Assembly: GCA_051453625.1 (NCBI GenBank) | Contig: JBOZIK010000001.1 | Location: 195,385,089-195,449,088, forward strand | Source: Welwitschia mirabilis | Lineage: Eukaryota; Gnetophyta; Gnetopsida; Welwitschiales | Direction of reading: 5' to 3' | DNA: 64,000 nucleotides | Shown here: positions 23,067-36,019 of the stretch, in pieces | Numbering within the stretch: the first letter of the stretch is position 1 | How the letters are laid out: every line of letters begins with the position of its first letter | Notes under the pieces: generated by a model | Database searches by the model: none | Told to the model about the DNA's origin: nothing | What the model saw: the letters and a program-made list of their open reading frames with translations, nothing else | Made by a program: the position numbers and the translations under genes

Positions 23067-25134
23067 AGTAATTATAATGTTAACTTTTAATATTATGATT
23101 TCCTCATCTAAGCATAGTCAATATATACTTAATATTACATCATTTAATATTGGTAAGTTTAATAATTTGAATAATTTATTTAAAACTTCATTCTACATAT
23201 GCTAAGTATAAGGGGAAAATGAATACAAAAATATATTTATTTTTATTTATTTCTAAGCCATAAATATAAATCTAGATCCTAGTCATGTGTATCTTGCATC
23301 TTCTTACTAAACTTTCTTCCTTTTTAGAGTTGTGAGTTTTTGACTAATAGAAGAAAGAAAAATTCAAAAGGATCAAACATGTTCCTATCATATTGAAACA
23401 AGTAAGCAAGAAATAAATAGAGATTACTTTTTATTTTCTATATTAATCAAAAGGTCCTATTTAGGTAATGTATCAAAAAGAAATCTACATTACAACATTG
23501 TCATAGCTACTTTAATATTTGTGGTAGACTTGGCTTTGTAATTTTCAGATTTTATTTTCAAGGTTGTTTATCAGTGCTTAAAATAGAAAAATAATTTTAT
23601 AGCTTATTTTTTACTATTAAAATTAAGTTTAAATTAAAATATTTAATTTATAAAGTCTTAGATAAATTCAAATTTTCAACTCATGATGCTTGCTTATTCT
23701 TATATAAGTTAATTAATTTTGTACACATTTATATTCTTTAATAAATAAAGTGCCATCTCTTTCAGTTACTTGTTATATCCTTTAAAGAATCCATAATTTG
23801 AATTTTTTTTTCTTTTTTTGTAATTTTGAGCATTAGCATACATGTTGTTAACTTGATAAGCTTGCTTTTAATTTATATCAAAAAGTCTTTTTTTTAATTG
23901 ATTCAATTTATATATAGAATTACATTTAATAGTTTTAAAAATTCAAGATTGTAATTAGTTCCTCTCACTATGAAAACCCACATCTGACAGTGTATTATCT
24001 TGCACCTTTGAGTCCTATCTTAGTTTGAATCAAATTCTATGAAATTTAATNNNNNNNNNNNNNNNNNNNNNNNNNNNNNNNNNNNNNNNNNNNNNNNNNN
24101 NNNNNNNNNNNNNNNNNNNNNNNNNNNNNNNNNNNNNNNNNNNNNNNNNNAGTAACTATAATGTTAACTTTTTATTTGATCATTTCCTCATCTAAGCATA
24201 GTTAATATATGCTTAATATTACATCATTTAATATTGCTAGGTTTAATAGTTTGAATAATTTATTTAAAACGTCATTCTACATATGCTAAGTATAAGGGAA
24301 AAATGAATACAAAAATATCTTCATTTTTATTTATTTCTAAGTCATAAATATAAATCTAGATCCTAGTCATGTGTATCTTGCATCTTCCTACTGAAGTTTC
24401 TTCCTTTTTAGATTTTTGAGTTTTTGATTTATAGAATAAAGAAAAATTTAAAAGGATCAAACACATTCCTATCATATTGAATCAACTAAGCAAGAAATAA
24501 AGAGAGATTACTTTTTATTTTCTATATTAATCAAAAGATCCTATTTAGGTGATGTATCAAAAAGAAATCTACATTACAGCATTGTCATAACTACTTTAAT
24601 ATTTGTGATAGACTTGGCTCTGTAATTTTTAGATTTTATTTTCATGGTTATTTATCAATGCTTAAAATAGAAAAATAATTTTATAGATTATTTTTACTAT
24701 TAAAATTAATTTTAAATTAAAATATTTAGTTTATAAAGTCTTAGATAAATTTAAATTTTCTCCTCATGATGCTTGCTTATTCTTATATAAGTCAATTAAT
24801 TTTCTACACATTTATATTCTTTAATAAATAAAGTGCCATCTCTTTCTGTTACTTGTTATATCCTTTAAAGAATCCATAATTTGAATTTTTTTTTCTTTTT
24901 TTTGTGATTTTGAGCATTAGAATACATGGTGTTGACTTGATAAGCTTGCTTTTAATTTGTATCAAAAAGTATTTTTTTCAATTGATTTAATTTATATATA
25001 GAATTACATTTGATAGTTTTAAAAATCCAAGATTGTAATTAGTTCCTCTTACTATAAAAACCCACATCTGACATTGTATTATCTTGCACCTTTAAGTCCT
25101 ATCTTAGTTTGTATAAAATTCTATGAAATTTAAT
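23067..25134 (+). repeat. Gap-flanking duplicate (984 bp each side)
   Basis: Left 23067-24050 and right 24151-25134 are equal in length and nearly identical, meeting exactly at a 100-N gap. It is the longest of these overlaps, and no domain is recognised inside it. Confidence 0.92.
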
Positions 25135-26079
25135 GTATTTATAAATGAAAAAAAAATTGTATTCTAATTTTAATATCTTAACTATTCCATAAAGTCATCC
25201 ATTAGCCATCAATAAAAAATATATATTGTACTTCATACAATAAAGCTTCTACATAAAGTTTATTACCCTCCTAGTAGTTGTAACTTAAATAAAATTACTA
25301 GACATAGATATTAATTATTTTATGTAGTAGAAAGGGATTAAAACACTTTTATAGTTTCAAAAAATATTTATAATGAATTTAGAAGGATTTCGTAACTCAA
25401 ATTAATTTGAAATCCTTGTAATTCAAATAAAAATTTAGAGTACTTTTAAATAATCTATATAAATACATGATTTTAATGAAAAAATGAATTACTTACTCTC
25501 ACATGAGATGACATAGACATATTTTTTAACAAGAATATTAGAGCCATTAATTTATGACTTATTGCAGAAAAGTATAGAATATAAATAATATGAAAGACCT
25601 TTAGACTCTTTTATAAAAATCTAGTACTCTAGTTTACTTGAAAGTTTTGAAAACACTGAAGATATCATTAAAAAAATGGGTTGTCGCTTATGTAATAAGA
25701 ATTACAAATAGTCTTGTATTAAAATGCTTAATATCATCAATATTTTCCTTTTTTATTTATTTATTTTTATTTTTTTAAATCTTTAGTAATAACTCTTAGG
25801 CTACTGGGGCTATCATTTTCTTAAATTATTCCTCTATCTATTTAAATCTCAAGCTACTAGAGGTTTATAGAAGACATCGCAAGAGAAGCTTAAGAACATT
25901 TTCTTAAGAGATTATCTAATATAAGGTCCTTAATTTACCTCATTTTGATATAAGTACTTAATCTATCTTTTAAATTGTAATTTCTCAAATTAAACATGTA
26001 CATAAAATGAAATGATTTTGATATTATTAACATGAGATCTTAAATTTTTTAATGTAGTAATTGGTTAAAGATCTTTTAT
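25135..26079. other. AT-rich stretch with no recognised feature
   Basis: A T-rich run lies at about 25744-25782. No gene, LTR or domain is visible. Confidence 0.4.
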
Positions 26080-28890
26080 TAATTATATTTAAGCATTTTC
26101 ACATTAGTTTTTGAAATAACTATGTGAATAAATAATGATAAGATTGTGCAAGATTTATAAACTTATGAACTTGAATAATCACATTGTTTGACTTTCACAT
26201 TTTTAAATTAGTACATGGAGGTAACACTTTGATTATGTAATTCTCTAATGTTATGATAGTAATAAATTCCATATTGCACTATTGCAATTCCATCATCTTG
26301 TGTCAATACATTTGAAATTTTACATTATTATAGATTTTTAGTATCATATAATAACTACAATTCTAAAAAATAATGATTTAACAATGTATTCACATTAGTC
26401 ATGTGGCCATATAATTACAAAAGTTTATCCACATGGCACTACAATGATGTGAATGATTTTATTAATAAAAAGTTTCACTAATGAATTATCACATACTTTT
26501 TTTAATGTGAAGATGTAATGGTTGATTAATTGATCATAACATCATATAAACATATGAGTATTATAATATAACAAAGCAATTATCTAATAATATCCTCTTA
26601 TTAGTTATGACATTGCATTAATAAATTATGATTCAAGAAGGTAATAGTGCAATGTCATGAATATTTATTGCATAGTTATTATTATTATTCACACATTGAT
26701 TCGTTGATCATGATCTAACAATGTGATCATTTAACTTTATCAAATTAGTAAAATAAACATTGTTTTTTTGCATCCTATCATCATCAGATTACAGTAATAT
26801 CATATGATATAGGTTATACAATGATGTGATTAAATGTTTAAAGGAATTTCCACATTATTTCATTAATGTGACAATGTAATGTATAAATTATTAACTCATT
26901 CCATCTACATCATAAGGGTGAGTATATGATGGTATAGTAATTTAATTAAACACTCATAACTCATGAAATCACATGTTCATGATGGGTTCATAAAACTAGT
27001 TATGCAATAATACAATAATTTAATGAATCACTCTTGCCAAACATGCAATCATATTCTCACATGGGTTTCATGAAGGAAACACTCTGAGGATATACCAATC
27101 TAATGATTCAACTTTATTAATCATGTAATTACATTCTTATGTTAATTTTGAAAAGGAGATGGTGTGATGATTTGATGATCTAATGAGTAATTTTTTTCAA
27201 CCATGTAGTTATAAATTTTTAGTGGTTTCATAAAGGTAATAATGTGATAATGTACCAATCTAATAATCTATATTTTTTTAGTCACCCAATTTCATCTACA
27301 CATTTAAATTAATAAGGCAACAAGTGATGAGATGATGATCTAATGATAACCAAGTAATCACATATTCATAATGATTACATGAACGTAATAATGTAATGAT
27401 TTGCTAATTAACTGATTAAGGATTATTAGTTTCATAGTTAGATTTTCATGTTAGGTTTAAAAAAGCAATAATATAGTTATGTGATGATCTACTCAATCAA
27501 TCTCATTAACCACATAGTCACAAATTTGAAGTGGTTTCATGAAGGATACATTAACTTGATTATGCATTCTTACTAATCATAAACTCAAATTATTGCATTA
27601 GGTTTAAAAAGGCTATAATTCCATGATATTATGATCTAATGAATTATTCTCATCAATTATCTAGTTAAATATTCATACAATGTGATTAACTATGATCTTG
27701 TGAGTCACTCTCATTAGTTACATGATTGAATGTTTTAATTAGATTTATGAAGATCATAATATAATGATGTAATACTGTGATGCATTATTATTGTCACTCA
27801 CACATTCACATATTTACATTATTTTTATAAGATGGAACTCTAACGGTGTAATGATTCAAAGAATTATACTAGCTAGTAGCAAAGTGTAATGGCATAATGA
27901 TCTAATGAAGTAACTCTTATCGATTTCATAGTTGCACAATTAAATTGGTTCATCACTTGCAATGTAACAATATGATTATTTAAATTTAAAAAATTAATGA
28001 AATAAACATCATATTTTCACATCCTTGCATCTTTACATTGTTTTAATATTACATCACCTAAGCTATGTGATGATGTAATCAATAGTACAGAAGTAGTCTT
28101 ACACCATTTCATTGATGTCATAACATAATGATTAGATCATTGCATTGTTGTATTTTCATTATGAAGATGACATTGTAATGATATGATAATCTAATAAATT
28201 ATTATTATACCTCATGTAGTCACATGTTTACAATGGCTTTATGAATGTGATAGTGTCATCATATGATGATCTAGTAAATCACTTTCATTAGTTATAGAGA
28301 CATGTTTTTACATTGGTTGATCACTCTTATGAGCTTTGTAACATTAATTCATGCATTAATTTCATGAAGGAAATAGTGGGATGATGCACTGCCTAATGGC
28401 TTACTCTTATTAATTTTGTAATTTTATTTTTTTCTTATGTTTAGGATGGTGATAGTGTAATGAAATGATAATATAATATATCACTCATGTTAGTCACATA
28501 ATCTTATTTTGCAATGTTTTCATAAATAGTGTGATAATGTGTTAACTCAATTATTCATTTTTATCATTCATGAAATTTCATTATCTTTTAGGTTTAATAA
28601 GAAATAGTATAATGATATGATGATTTGATAAATAACTCTTCTTAGTCATGTCACATTTTTTATAACAATTTCATAAAGGTAACAATGTGATGATGTAGTA
28701 ACTTGATGATTCACACTATAGTTACACAATTACATTCTTACATTAGTTTTACAAAGGTAATAATAATATGATATGATGATTTGATATCATGACAACAATG
28801 AAATCATCATTATACTCTTACAATCTCACATGAGTTATTATAATGGGATAGCATGATAAATTAATGATTAGATGATATAGTCTTGTTATT
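26080..28890 (+). repeat. Degenerate tandem array, unit about 80 bp
   Basis: The same ordered words recur through the whole stretch: 'tgatgatctaatga', 'tcactctcattag', 'tcatgtagtcacat', 'ggtttcatgaagg' and 'taatagtgtgatgatg'. Measured between equivalent 'catgtagtcaca'-like words, spacings from 27043 onward are about 77, 83, 82, 66, 78 and 86 bp. 'gatgatctaatga' recurs at about 27174, 27334, 27483 and 27630, so alternate units look more alike (an ~150-160 bp dimer). Divergence is high and no coding frame is present. It is an old satellite-like or minisatellite array; its family is not recognised. Confidence 0.75.
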
Positions 28891-30079
28891 TATACATTAA
28901 ATTATCACACAATTAGAGTAACATAAAAATTTTCATTATTTAATAAATCTATTAAAATGCTATTATTGCATAGTATTTCCCTATTAGCTAAGTTCAAGAT
29001 TTTTAGGCACCTTTTTATTATTTACTAAGGTACAAAATGAAGCTTTGAAATAAAGCATTTATTGTCTTTTTATTATTAAAAAGAACAATTTATTAAATGG
29101 AAATGAATTGCATATTAGATTACATATCAATAGACTAATGCATGTAACATTTAAATACAAATATATTAACACAAATAAATGAACATGAGGTTTATCAGTT
29201 ACGAGGGACTAAGGAAATCTTCAAAAAATGAGGGAATTTAAGAGATCTAATGCTAAAGATGCAGTATTTTGTTTAATATTAAATTTAAGAACATGAAAGA
29301 ATAAAATTTTATATTACATGAATTCATAATAGAACTTTCCATTCATTAGAAATAAAAAGTATCTAAAATAAAATTTCCAAGTAATACATTCTCTATTCAG
29401 ATAAGGTAACATAATAATTAATCTATTCTTAAGGGTAATTATGACCTCATGAAACCTATTAAACTTGTTTTTTTTAATATAATGAGGAAATCCTCATAAT
29501 AAACTTTAGGGAATCTTTTGTAAGTGAATTACTAAACTCTAAAATTATAAAAGATAATGTTAATATATAATAAGAATAATAATGTGAATTTAAAAGCATA
29601 ATTTTCTTTCATTTTCTTATAGTTAAATAAGAAATTTTTCCATGAGCTTCAAATGCAGTAATCTTATCTTTATTATAGAAAAATTTAAACACAAAATAAA
29701 TAATCATATTTATTCTATTACTAGGATAAACTACTCATCATTTCTAAATTTAGAACATGATGATGTTTGTTAAAGATATCCATCATCATAAAACTGTTTG
29801 CTATGAAACATATCAGTAAATAATCAATGGGAAGAATTATCCTCCTTATAAGGGTTAAATTATCATGATTCCATTTACATTTGATAGTGTAGGTGTATAA
29901 AGTTATTATTAGAGTTTATATTAAAGTTTGATGATCATTACACCTTTCTTGCCAATTTTGTAAGTTGAACTACCACTTGAACAAACAAACATTTAAACTA
30001 CATGTGAGATGTAGTATTACCAAATTTAGTTTTTATGAATTAGAATCAATAATAAAACTCTTAACTCCCATAATTATAA
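28891..30079. other. AT-rich stretch with no recognised feature
   Basis: Nothing recognisable is visible on either strand. It may include the 3' end of the minus-strand copia fragment at 30540-31190. Confidence 0.4.
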
Positions 30080-30530
30080 ATTGAAACTTAAGAATTAGAA
30101 ATTGGTAATCATACTAGAAACTTTTATTTATTATTTCTTATCAATTATCTTAGTTATAGATAATTGGTATAAAAATTTTCATAGCATTAATTACTTATAA
30201 TTACATAATCAATTGAAACTTTCATCTATTCTATTATACTTATTCTTTTGATTATTTGTAATTAGTATAATGATTTTCATAGAATCAAANNNNNNNNNNN
30301 NNNNNNNNNNNNNNNNNNNNNNNNNNNNNNNNNNNNNNNNNNNNNNNNNNNNNNNNNNNNNNNNNNNNNNNNNNNNNNNNNNNNNNNNNTATAATGATTT
30401 TCATAGAATCAAATGCTTATAAGATTGCAAGTTCCTATTTCTAAATATCTATTTTCTCTCATCTATTGTATTAGTTATTACAAATTAGTATAATGATAAT
30501 TATATTAAATTGTTGTGATATCATTATCCA
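30080..30530 (+). repeat. Short tandem repeat, unit about 100 bp, about three copies
   Basis: A block beginning 'gaaacttt(t/c)atctatt' and ending 'taattagtataatgattttcata' occurs near 30110, 30210 and again after the gap near 30435-30500. The 100-N gap (30290-30389) falls inside it, with about 24 bases shared at its edges. Confidence 0.45.
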
Positions 30531-30539
30531 TGGATGATG

Positions 30540-31190
30540 ATACTATTATTTGATATTCTTGCCTCAACCAAAAGTGTATGAAACCATCTAATTAGATTAT
30601 ATACCATGTGATTGATACAACATCTTCTCATTTTGTCCCATCTACATTAATAAGTTATTTTAATCTTTATTCATTTCTTAGAATTTAAGTTCTTATGTTT
30701 TGATTTTAACCACATCATTTACTATTATTAATGCTAGGTTGTAATTCTATATTAATTTGTGCATGTATCTTCTTAATATACTCAGAAAATAAGTTATGTC
30801 AGATCTGATATTAATTGGGTCTAATATTTATCAAGTCTAATATTGATCAAGTAAATTAATTTTTTAAGGTTATTAATATAGTTTTATATTGCATGATTCT
30901 AAGTCTTTAATTTTTTTTATTTTAATTTGAAATGCATTGAAATGATTCTTGATTTTCATTCTTTGACATTGTACTTTTATGCTAGCTTTAAGTATATTTT
31001 TGTCTGTGTATAATTAGAATTTTTTATTTCATGTTTTGGAATCATAAAAACTAGTTTAATAAGACTAAATTTAACATTTTAAATTTTTAACCAAGATATT
31101 TATTTCCTATTTTAATTTTTTCTCTATCACTTCATGTAATAAATATGTCATCCATACAAACTATTAATATAAATAAATGTTTTTTTATGT
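30540..31190 (-). pseudogene. Copia RT-RNase H fragment, minus strand
   Basis: On the minus strand, CMDDIFIT (31136-31161) is the copia Y-V-D-D-I box with Y-V changed to C-M. It is followed by KIKIGNKYLG, where 'l...F..kdLG' is expected. NIRSDITYFLSILRRYMH (30770-30815) matches 'tRPDIayaVs.lSrym..P'. NVDGTK (about 30640), then EDVVSITWYI and FIHFWL, match 'DaDWag...drrST.Gy...l'. Upstream gag, protease and integrase of this copy are absent, so it is a truncated insertion separate from the copia element at 32-36 kb. Confidence 0.75.
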
Positions 31191-31199
31191 GTGGTTTTA

Positions 31200-32149
31200 C
31201 ATATAAATTTAATTTTGTATGTGATATTTTGGAGACTACTTCCTTTAGATATGTATTCATTTATCAGTACGATATTCTTGATATCAATCATAGGATATAT
31301 TAGAGCTTTATGAGTTTGTAGACTCTACTTTCTTGACCTTTGATCACAAAATCTTTTAGTCACATGATGTGCATTTATTCATCTATGATTCCATTTAAAA
31401 GATATAACTTAAAACTATCTGTAAGAGATCTAATTTATACCTTAGACTAATGTTAATAGTACTTTAATTATTTTGATATATAATATTTGGAAAAAGTATT
31501 TATGCAATTAATACCTTTCATTTATGATTATTATGGGTTTTTGGTGTGGAATTAAAAAAAGTATAGGAACTTTAAATGAAACAAAAAAAAGCTAGAAGGA
31601 CAGAAACATAAAATAAATTAAAAAAACAATATTGAATGAATTTTATTAAATTATAATTGATAATTCAAATTAAATTTAAATACNNNNNNNNNNNNNNNNN
31701 NNNNNNNNNNNNNNNNNNNNNNNNNNNNNNNNNNNNNNNNNNNNNNNNNNNNNNNNNNNNNNNNNNNNNNNNNNNNNNNNNNNTATTTAATGAATTTTAT
31801 TAAATTCCCCTTGATAATTCAAATTAAATTTAAATACATACTTCTATGTTTCATTATACAATTTATAAAATACATAAAGCAAGGACATAAATTTTAATAA
31901 AATAATCTTTAATAGTAAAATTATTTTATTAAGGGTAATCTAATCAATTTTTACATAATGTAATTTAGTAGTTTAAAAAGTTTATAATTTTTATTCATCT
32001 TGATGGAATACATTTTGTTGAAAGTGCATATAAAAATAATCCATTTATATTTGTGTTTCATTTGTTTTACATTCCATTCAATACACTTCTTCAAACTTTT
32101 AAATCTTTATTTATGATTTGTATAGCTTTTAGAAACTGTAAAAATTTTC
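31200..32149. other. AT-rich stretch with no recognised gene
   Basis: A 100-N gap (31684-31783) has about 53 bases repeated at its edges (31631-31683 and 31784-31837). No domains are seen; it is probably 3' and LTR sequence of the flanking copia remnants. Confidence 0.45.
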
Positions 32150-32239
32150 TTTTTTCAAGTTGTTTCATAAGTTTGTTTTCTATTTATCATTCTATATTGA
32201 CGTAGATTAGTTTAATGAATTCTTCTAACTATAGTTCTT

Positions 32240-32660
32240 TAAAGTAATGGAATTTGACTTTAACGTGTTTTATGCCTTCATGAAATATAGGCTTATTTAT
32301 TATTTGAATGATGTTTTTAATGTCATGATGAATGGAAAGTGAAATATAAACATCTTCATTAAGATCTATTAAGATTTGATAGATTCATTTTAATTCACAA
32401 TATAATGTTCCTACTATAATGTATTTTATTTTTATGAAGGAATGTGTAGTTGTTTTTATGGCTGAGTGACCCATGTACTATTATTTTCATTAAACTAATG
32501 TATATTATGATTGATCTTTCATCTTTAACTCTAGTATAAGCTAAATCTATGTAGACAAATAAGCTTTTCTTACCTTTTCTAAAAATTATTTCCTCCTTTA
32601 TTATTTTAGTAAGTTATCTTAACATGTTGATTACTAGCTTTATTTGTGTTTCATTTGAAG
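32240..32660 (-). pseudogene. Copia RNase H and C-terminal motif (second version at 33257-33680)
   Basis: The minus strand reads KSLFVYIDLAYTRVKDERSI (about 32500-32570), matching 'GY.DaDwag...drrST'. It ends with NKPIFHEGIKHVKVKFHYF (32236-32295), matching 'aNPvFHeRTKHIEvd.HF'. The order and spacing are those of a copia Pol C terminus. It is repeated in the right-hand contig end. Confidence 0.85.
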
Positions 32661-34171
32661 AATTCATGAATCATGTAAGCCTATTAACAATAAGTGTGAT
32701 ATGTAATCTAATGTTCATTAGATATATTACTTTTCAAATTAGCTTTTGAAACTTTATAGTTTCTATATTTTCTAATGTTTCATCTAAAGTTAACATTGTG
32801 CTTGACTCCATAGAATTATTTTATCATTAATAACTTTTTAACTAGCATTTGTTAAGTATCTAACTGATGTAGTTTTTTTGAAATATTTTAATTGTTTCAT
32901 CTTTTTATATATTTGAAAGCCTAGAAAATACTTTAGATAGCTAGCATATAAAATTTTAAACTCTTAACTCAAGACTTCCTCTACTCACTTAATTTTTGTT
33001 TCATACTTCTTTATTAATACTATGTCATTAACATAAAGTAATGGTATTATAGCTCTCTTGTATTTGTCACGGATTTTTGCATCAAGATTTACATTTATAA
33101 GTAACTTTCTAAAATCAAGATCTATGAGAAATTCATTAATTTTCTAAAATCATGCTNNNNNNNNNNNNNNNNNNNNNNNNNNNNNNNNNNNNNNNNNNNN
33201 NNNNNNNNNNNNNNNNNNNNNNNNNNNNNNNNNNNNNNNNNNNNNNNNNNNNNNNNTAAAGTAATGGAACTTGACTTTAACATGTTTTGTTCCTTCATGA
33301 AATATAGGCTTCTTTATTATTTGAATGATGTTTTTAATGTCATGATGAATGGAAAGTGAAATATAAACATCTTTATCAAGATCTATTAAGATTTGATAGA
33401 TTCATTTTAGTTCACAATATAATGTTCCTACTATAATGTATTCTCCTTTGATGAAGAAATGTGTAGTTGTTTTTATGGCTGAGTGACCCATGTAATATTA
33501 TTTCCATTAAACTGATGTATCCTATGATTGTTCTTTTATCTTTAACTCTAGCATAAGCTAAATCTATGTAGATAAATAAGCTTTTCTTACCTTTTCTAAA
33601 AATTATATCCTACTTTATTATTTTAGTAAGGTATCTTAATATGTTGATTACTAGCTTTATCTGTGTTTCATTTGAAGAATGCATGAATCATGTAAGCCTA
33701 TTAACAATAAGTGTGATATCTAATCTAATGTTCACTAGATATATTAATTTTAAAATTAGCTTTTAAAACTTTATAGTTTTCATATTTTCTGATGTTTCAT
33801 CTAAAGTTAACATTGTGCTTAACTCCATAGAATTATTTTATCATTAACAACTTTTTAACTAGCATTTGTTAAGCATCTAATTGATGTAGTTTTCTTGAAA
33901 TATTTTAATTGTTTCATATTTTCTATATATTTGAAATCCTAGAAAATACTTTAGATATCTAGCATATCAAATCTTAAACTTTGAACTCAAGACTTCATCT
34001 ACTCACTCAATTTTTGTTTCATGCTTCTTTATTAATACTATATCATTAACATAAAGTAATGTTATTATAGCTATGTATTTGTCATGAATTTTTTCATCAA
34101 GATTTACATTTATAAGTAACTTTCTAAAACCAAGATCTATGAGAAATTCATTAATTTTCTAAAATCATGCT
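32240..34171 (+). repeat. Gap-flanking duplicate (about 915 bp each side)
   Basis: Left 32240-33156 and right 33257-34171 meet at a 100-N gap. Both contain the same broken copia RT tail and RNase H with the same major lesions, so they are versions of one locus rather than separate insertions. Differences are several percent. Confidence 0.93.
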
Positions 34172-34480
34172 CAAAGGAATTGTTTTAGACCATAAAGGAA
34201 TTTTTTCAGCCTACATCCTTTTGTTTTATGGATGTTGATTTCAAAACTTTAGGTTAAATTATGTATATTTATTTTTTTAGATCTTTATTTAGGAATGTAT
34301 ATTTGATATTAAACTAGGATAAAGTATAATTGTATTAAACTACTAATAAGATAATGATTCATATGATATGAATTTTTGATATAGGTACAAATTTTTCATT
34401 ATAATCGATTCTTTCCTTCTATGTAAACCTTTAATAATAAATTAGACCTTGTGTTTGTTAACTATATAATATTGATTATA
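33000..34480 (-). pseudogene. Copia reverse transcriptase remnant
   Basis: KKFLYGLKQFL (34172-34208) matches 'LkKsLYGLKQ.PraW'. LYVNDIVLIKKYETKI (34029-34062, and 33008-33045 in the left duplicate) is the Y-V-D-D box with D changed to N. KYFLGFQIYKKMKQ matches 'kyfLGiqI'. Upstream, LLKVYIEGKNRL near 34410-34440 matches 'K.rLva.Gy.Q..Gidy'. Frames shift and stops are common. Confidence 0.85.
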
Positions 34481-34513
34481 CTTGATTTAAAACACTCATT
34501 TTTTGTTAATTAG

Positions 34514-34900
34514 ATCTTATTTCTTTCTCTATTTCTTTTTCTTTTTCTTTTTACTTCTACTTCGCTAATTTTACTAGTTTAATTTTTTATGATCATGTCA
34601 TCTCCTTTTTGCATTTTCTTATTTCATTTTGGGTTTTCAAGAGCTTATTTTATGTTGGTTNNNNNNNNNNNNNNNNNNNNNNNNNNNNNNNNNNNNNNNN
34701 NNNNNNNNNNNNNNNNNNNNNNNNNNNNNNNNNNNNNNNNNNNNNNNNNNNNNNNNNNNNACTTATTTCTTTCTCTATTTCTTTTTCTTTTTTCTTTTAC
34801 TTCACTAATTTTACTAGTTTAATTTTTTATGAGCATGTCATCTCCTTTCTGCATTTTCTTATTTTATTTTGGATTTTCAAGAGCTTATTTTATGTTGGTT
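34514..34900 (+). repeat. Gap-flanking duplicate (about 145 bp each side)
   Basis: Left 34514-34660 and right 34761-34900 flank a 100-N gap and share a T-rich run and a 'tatgttggtt' end. This fits unmerged contig ends. Confidence 0.85.
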
Positions 34901-35220
34901 GGCTCTGTGTCACTTGTTTTATTTAAAGTTAAAACAAATTTTATTTCACTTTATGTGGTTTCCATTATACTTCTTTCATCATCATGCATTGAATTGTGAA
35001 CTTGCCTTTTCCAACAAGGTATTTATGCTTCATGAGATAAATCAAAGCCTTTTTTATCATTGTTATACTTAGTAAGAATATGTTGCTCTTCAGCATCATG
35101 ATCATCATATATTTCTAAAATTTAAGGATCTAAACTTAAGCATTATAAATATATTTCTTCTAAATCTTACTTTATAGCTTCATTTGAAGGTTTTATCATC
35201 TCTCCCTTACTCAATACCAA

Positions 35221-35985
35221 GTCCTCTGAATATGTGAACAAAATAAAATTTTTTATTTTAGTTTTTTTGTCAAATATTATATTATAGAAAATAATTCCCT
35301 TTTGAAATTTGAATTCCATACTTAGTAGGCATTATTTTCATTGAAATAACCAAGCATAAAACATGTTTTAGATTTGCTTTGAAGTTTGTTTTATGGTTCA
35401 AGAATATAAATGAAATACTTACTTCTAAAAGTTATTATGTGCTTGTGGGAAACTACTTTATTAGAACATTTTTGCATTTTCAAATATTTATTAAGATCTT
35501 TATTGAGAAGTCGATCTTAAAGATAGATAGCTGTCATAATAGCTTCTATTCATACAAATGATGTAAGATATGATATTCATCTAGACGTTCTACTATCTTT
35601 TCCTTAATTAGGTCATCAAAAGATGTGAACAAGATAGGATTTTATATTTTATTTTTTATTGAAAATAATGTCATAGGAAATAATGATCCTTTTGGAAATC
35701 AGGTTTTATACTTCAGAGAATTTGTTTTCATAGAATTAATCAAGAATAAAACATATTTTGGCTCTACTTTAGAGGCTGTTTCATTATTTAAGAATATGCA
35801 TTAAACCTTACTTTCAAAATTTCTTAGGTAATCATAGAAAACTACTTTATCAGATTTTTATTTATATTTACAAGTCTCCCTTTAGAGTATTAATAAGTTT
35901 GTTATGAAGGTAAATAGATGGGCTACATCCATAGAAATGAAGTAACACATGTTTTGTATAAATAGTCTTCATCATTTTCATGATT
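35221..35985 (-). repeat. Tandemly duplicated copia integrase C-terminal segment
   Basis: Two units of about 380 bp (35221-35600 and 35611-35985) lie side by side with no gap between them. Read on the minus strand, the lower unit gives KLQSKSKTCFMLGYFNENNA and the upper gives KVEPKYVLFLINSMKTNSLK. Both match the 'KLd.Ks.kCiFlGYs...KgYrl' motif near the end of copia integrase. A normal copia element has one. The units are considerably diverged, so the duplication is old and not an assembly overlap. Confidence 0.65.
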
Positions 35986-36019
35986 GTTCTACTCTTTTAT
36001 TTGATCATTTCATTAATTT

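Noticed and set aside
26080-28890. CRISPR-like or short regularly spaced repeat array
   Set aside because: The whole unit repeats, not short repeats separated by unique spacers. Units are highly diverged and the setting is a plant genome.
32240-34171. Two copia RNase H domains in one element as a possible dual-RNase H copia
   Set aside because: The two copies are the two sides of a gap-flanking contig overlap, share the same lesions and end at the gap edges. There is one domain.
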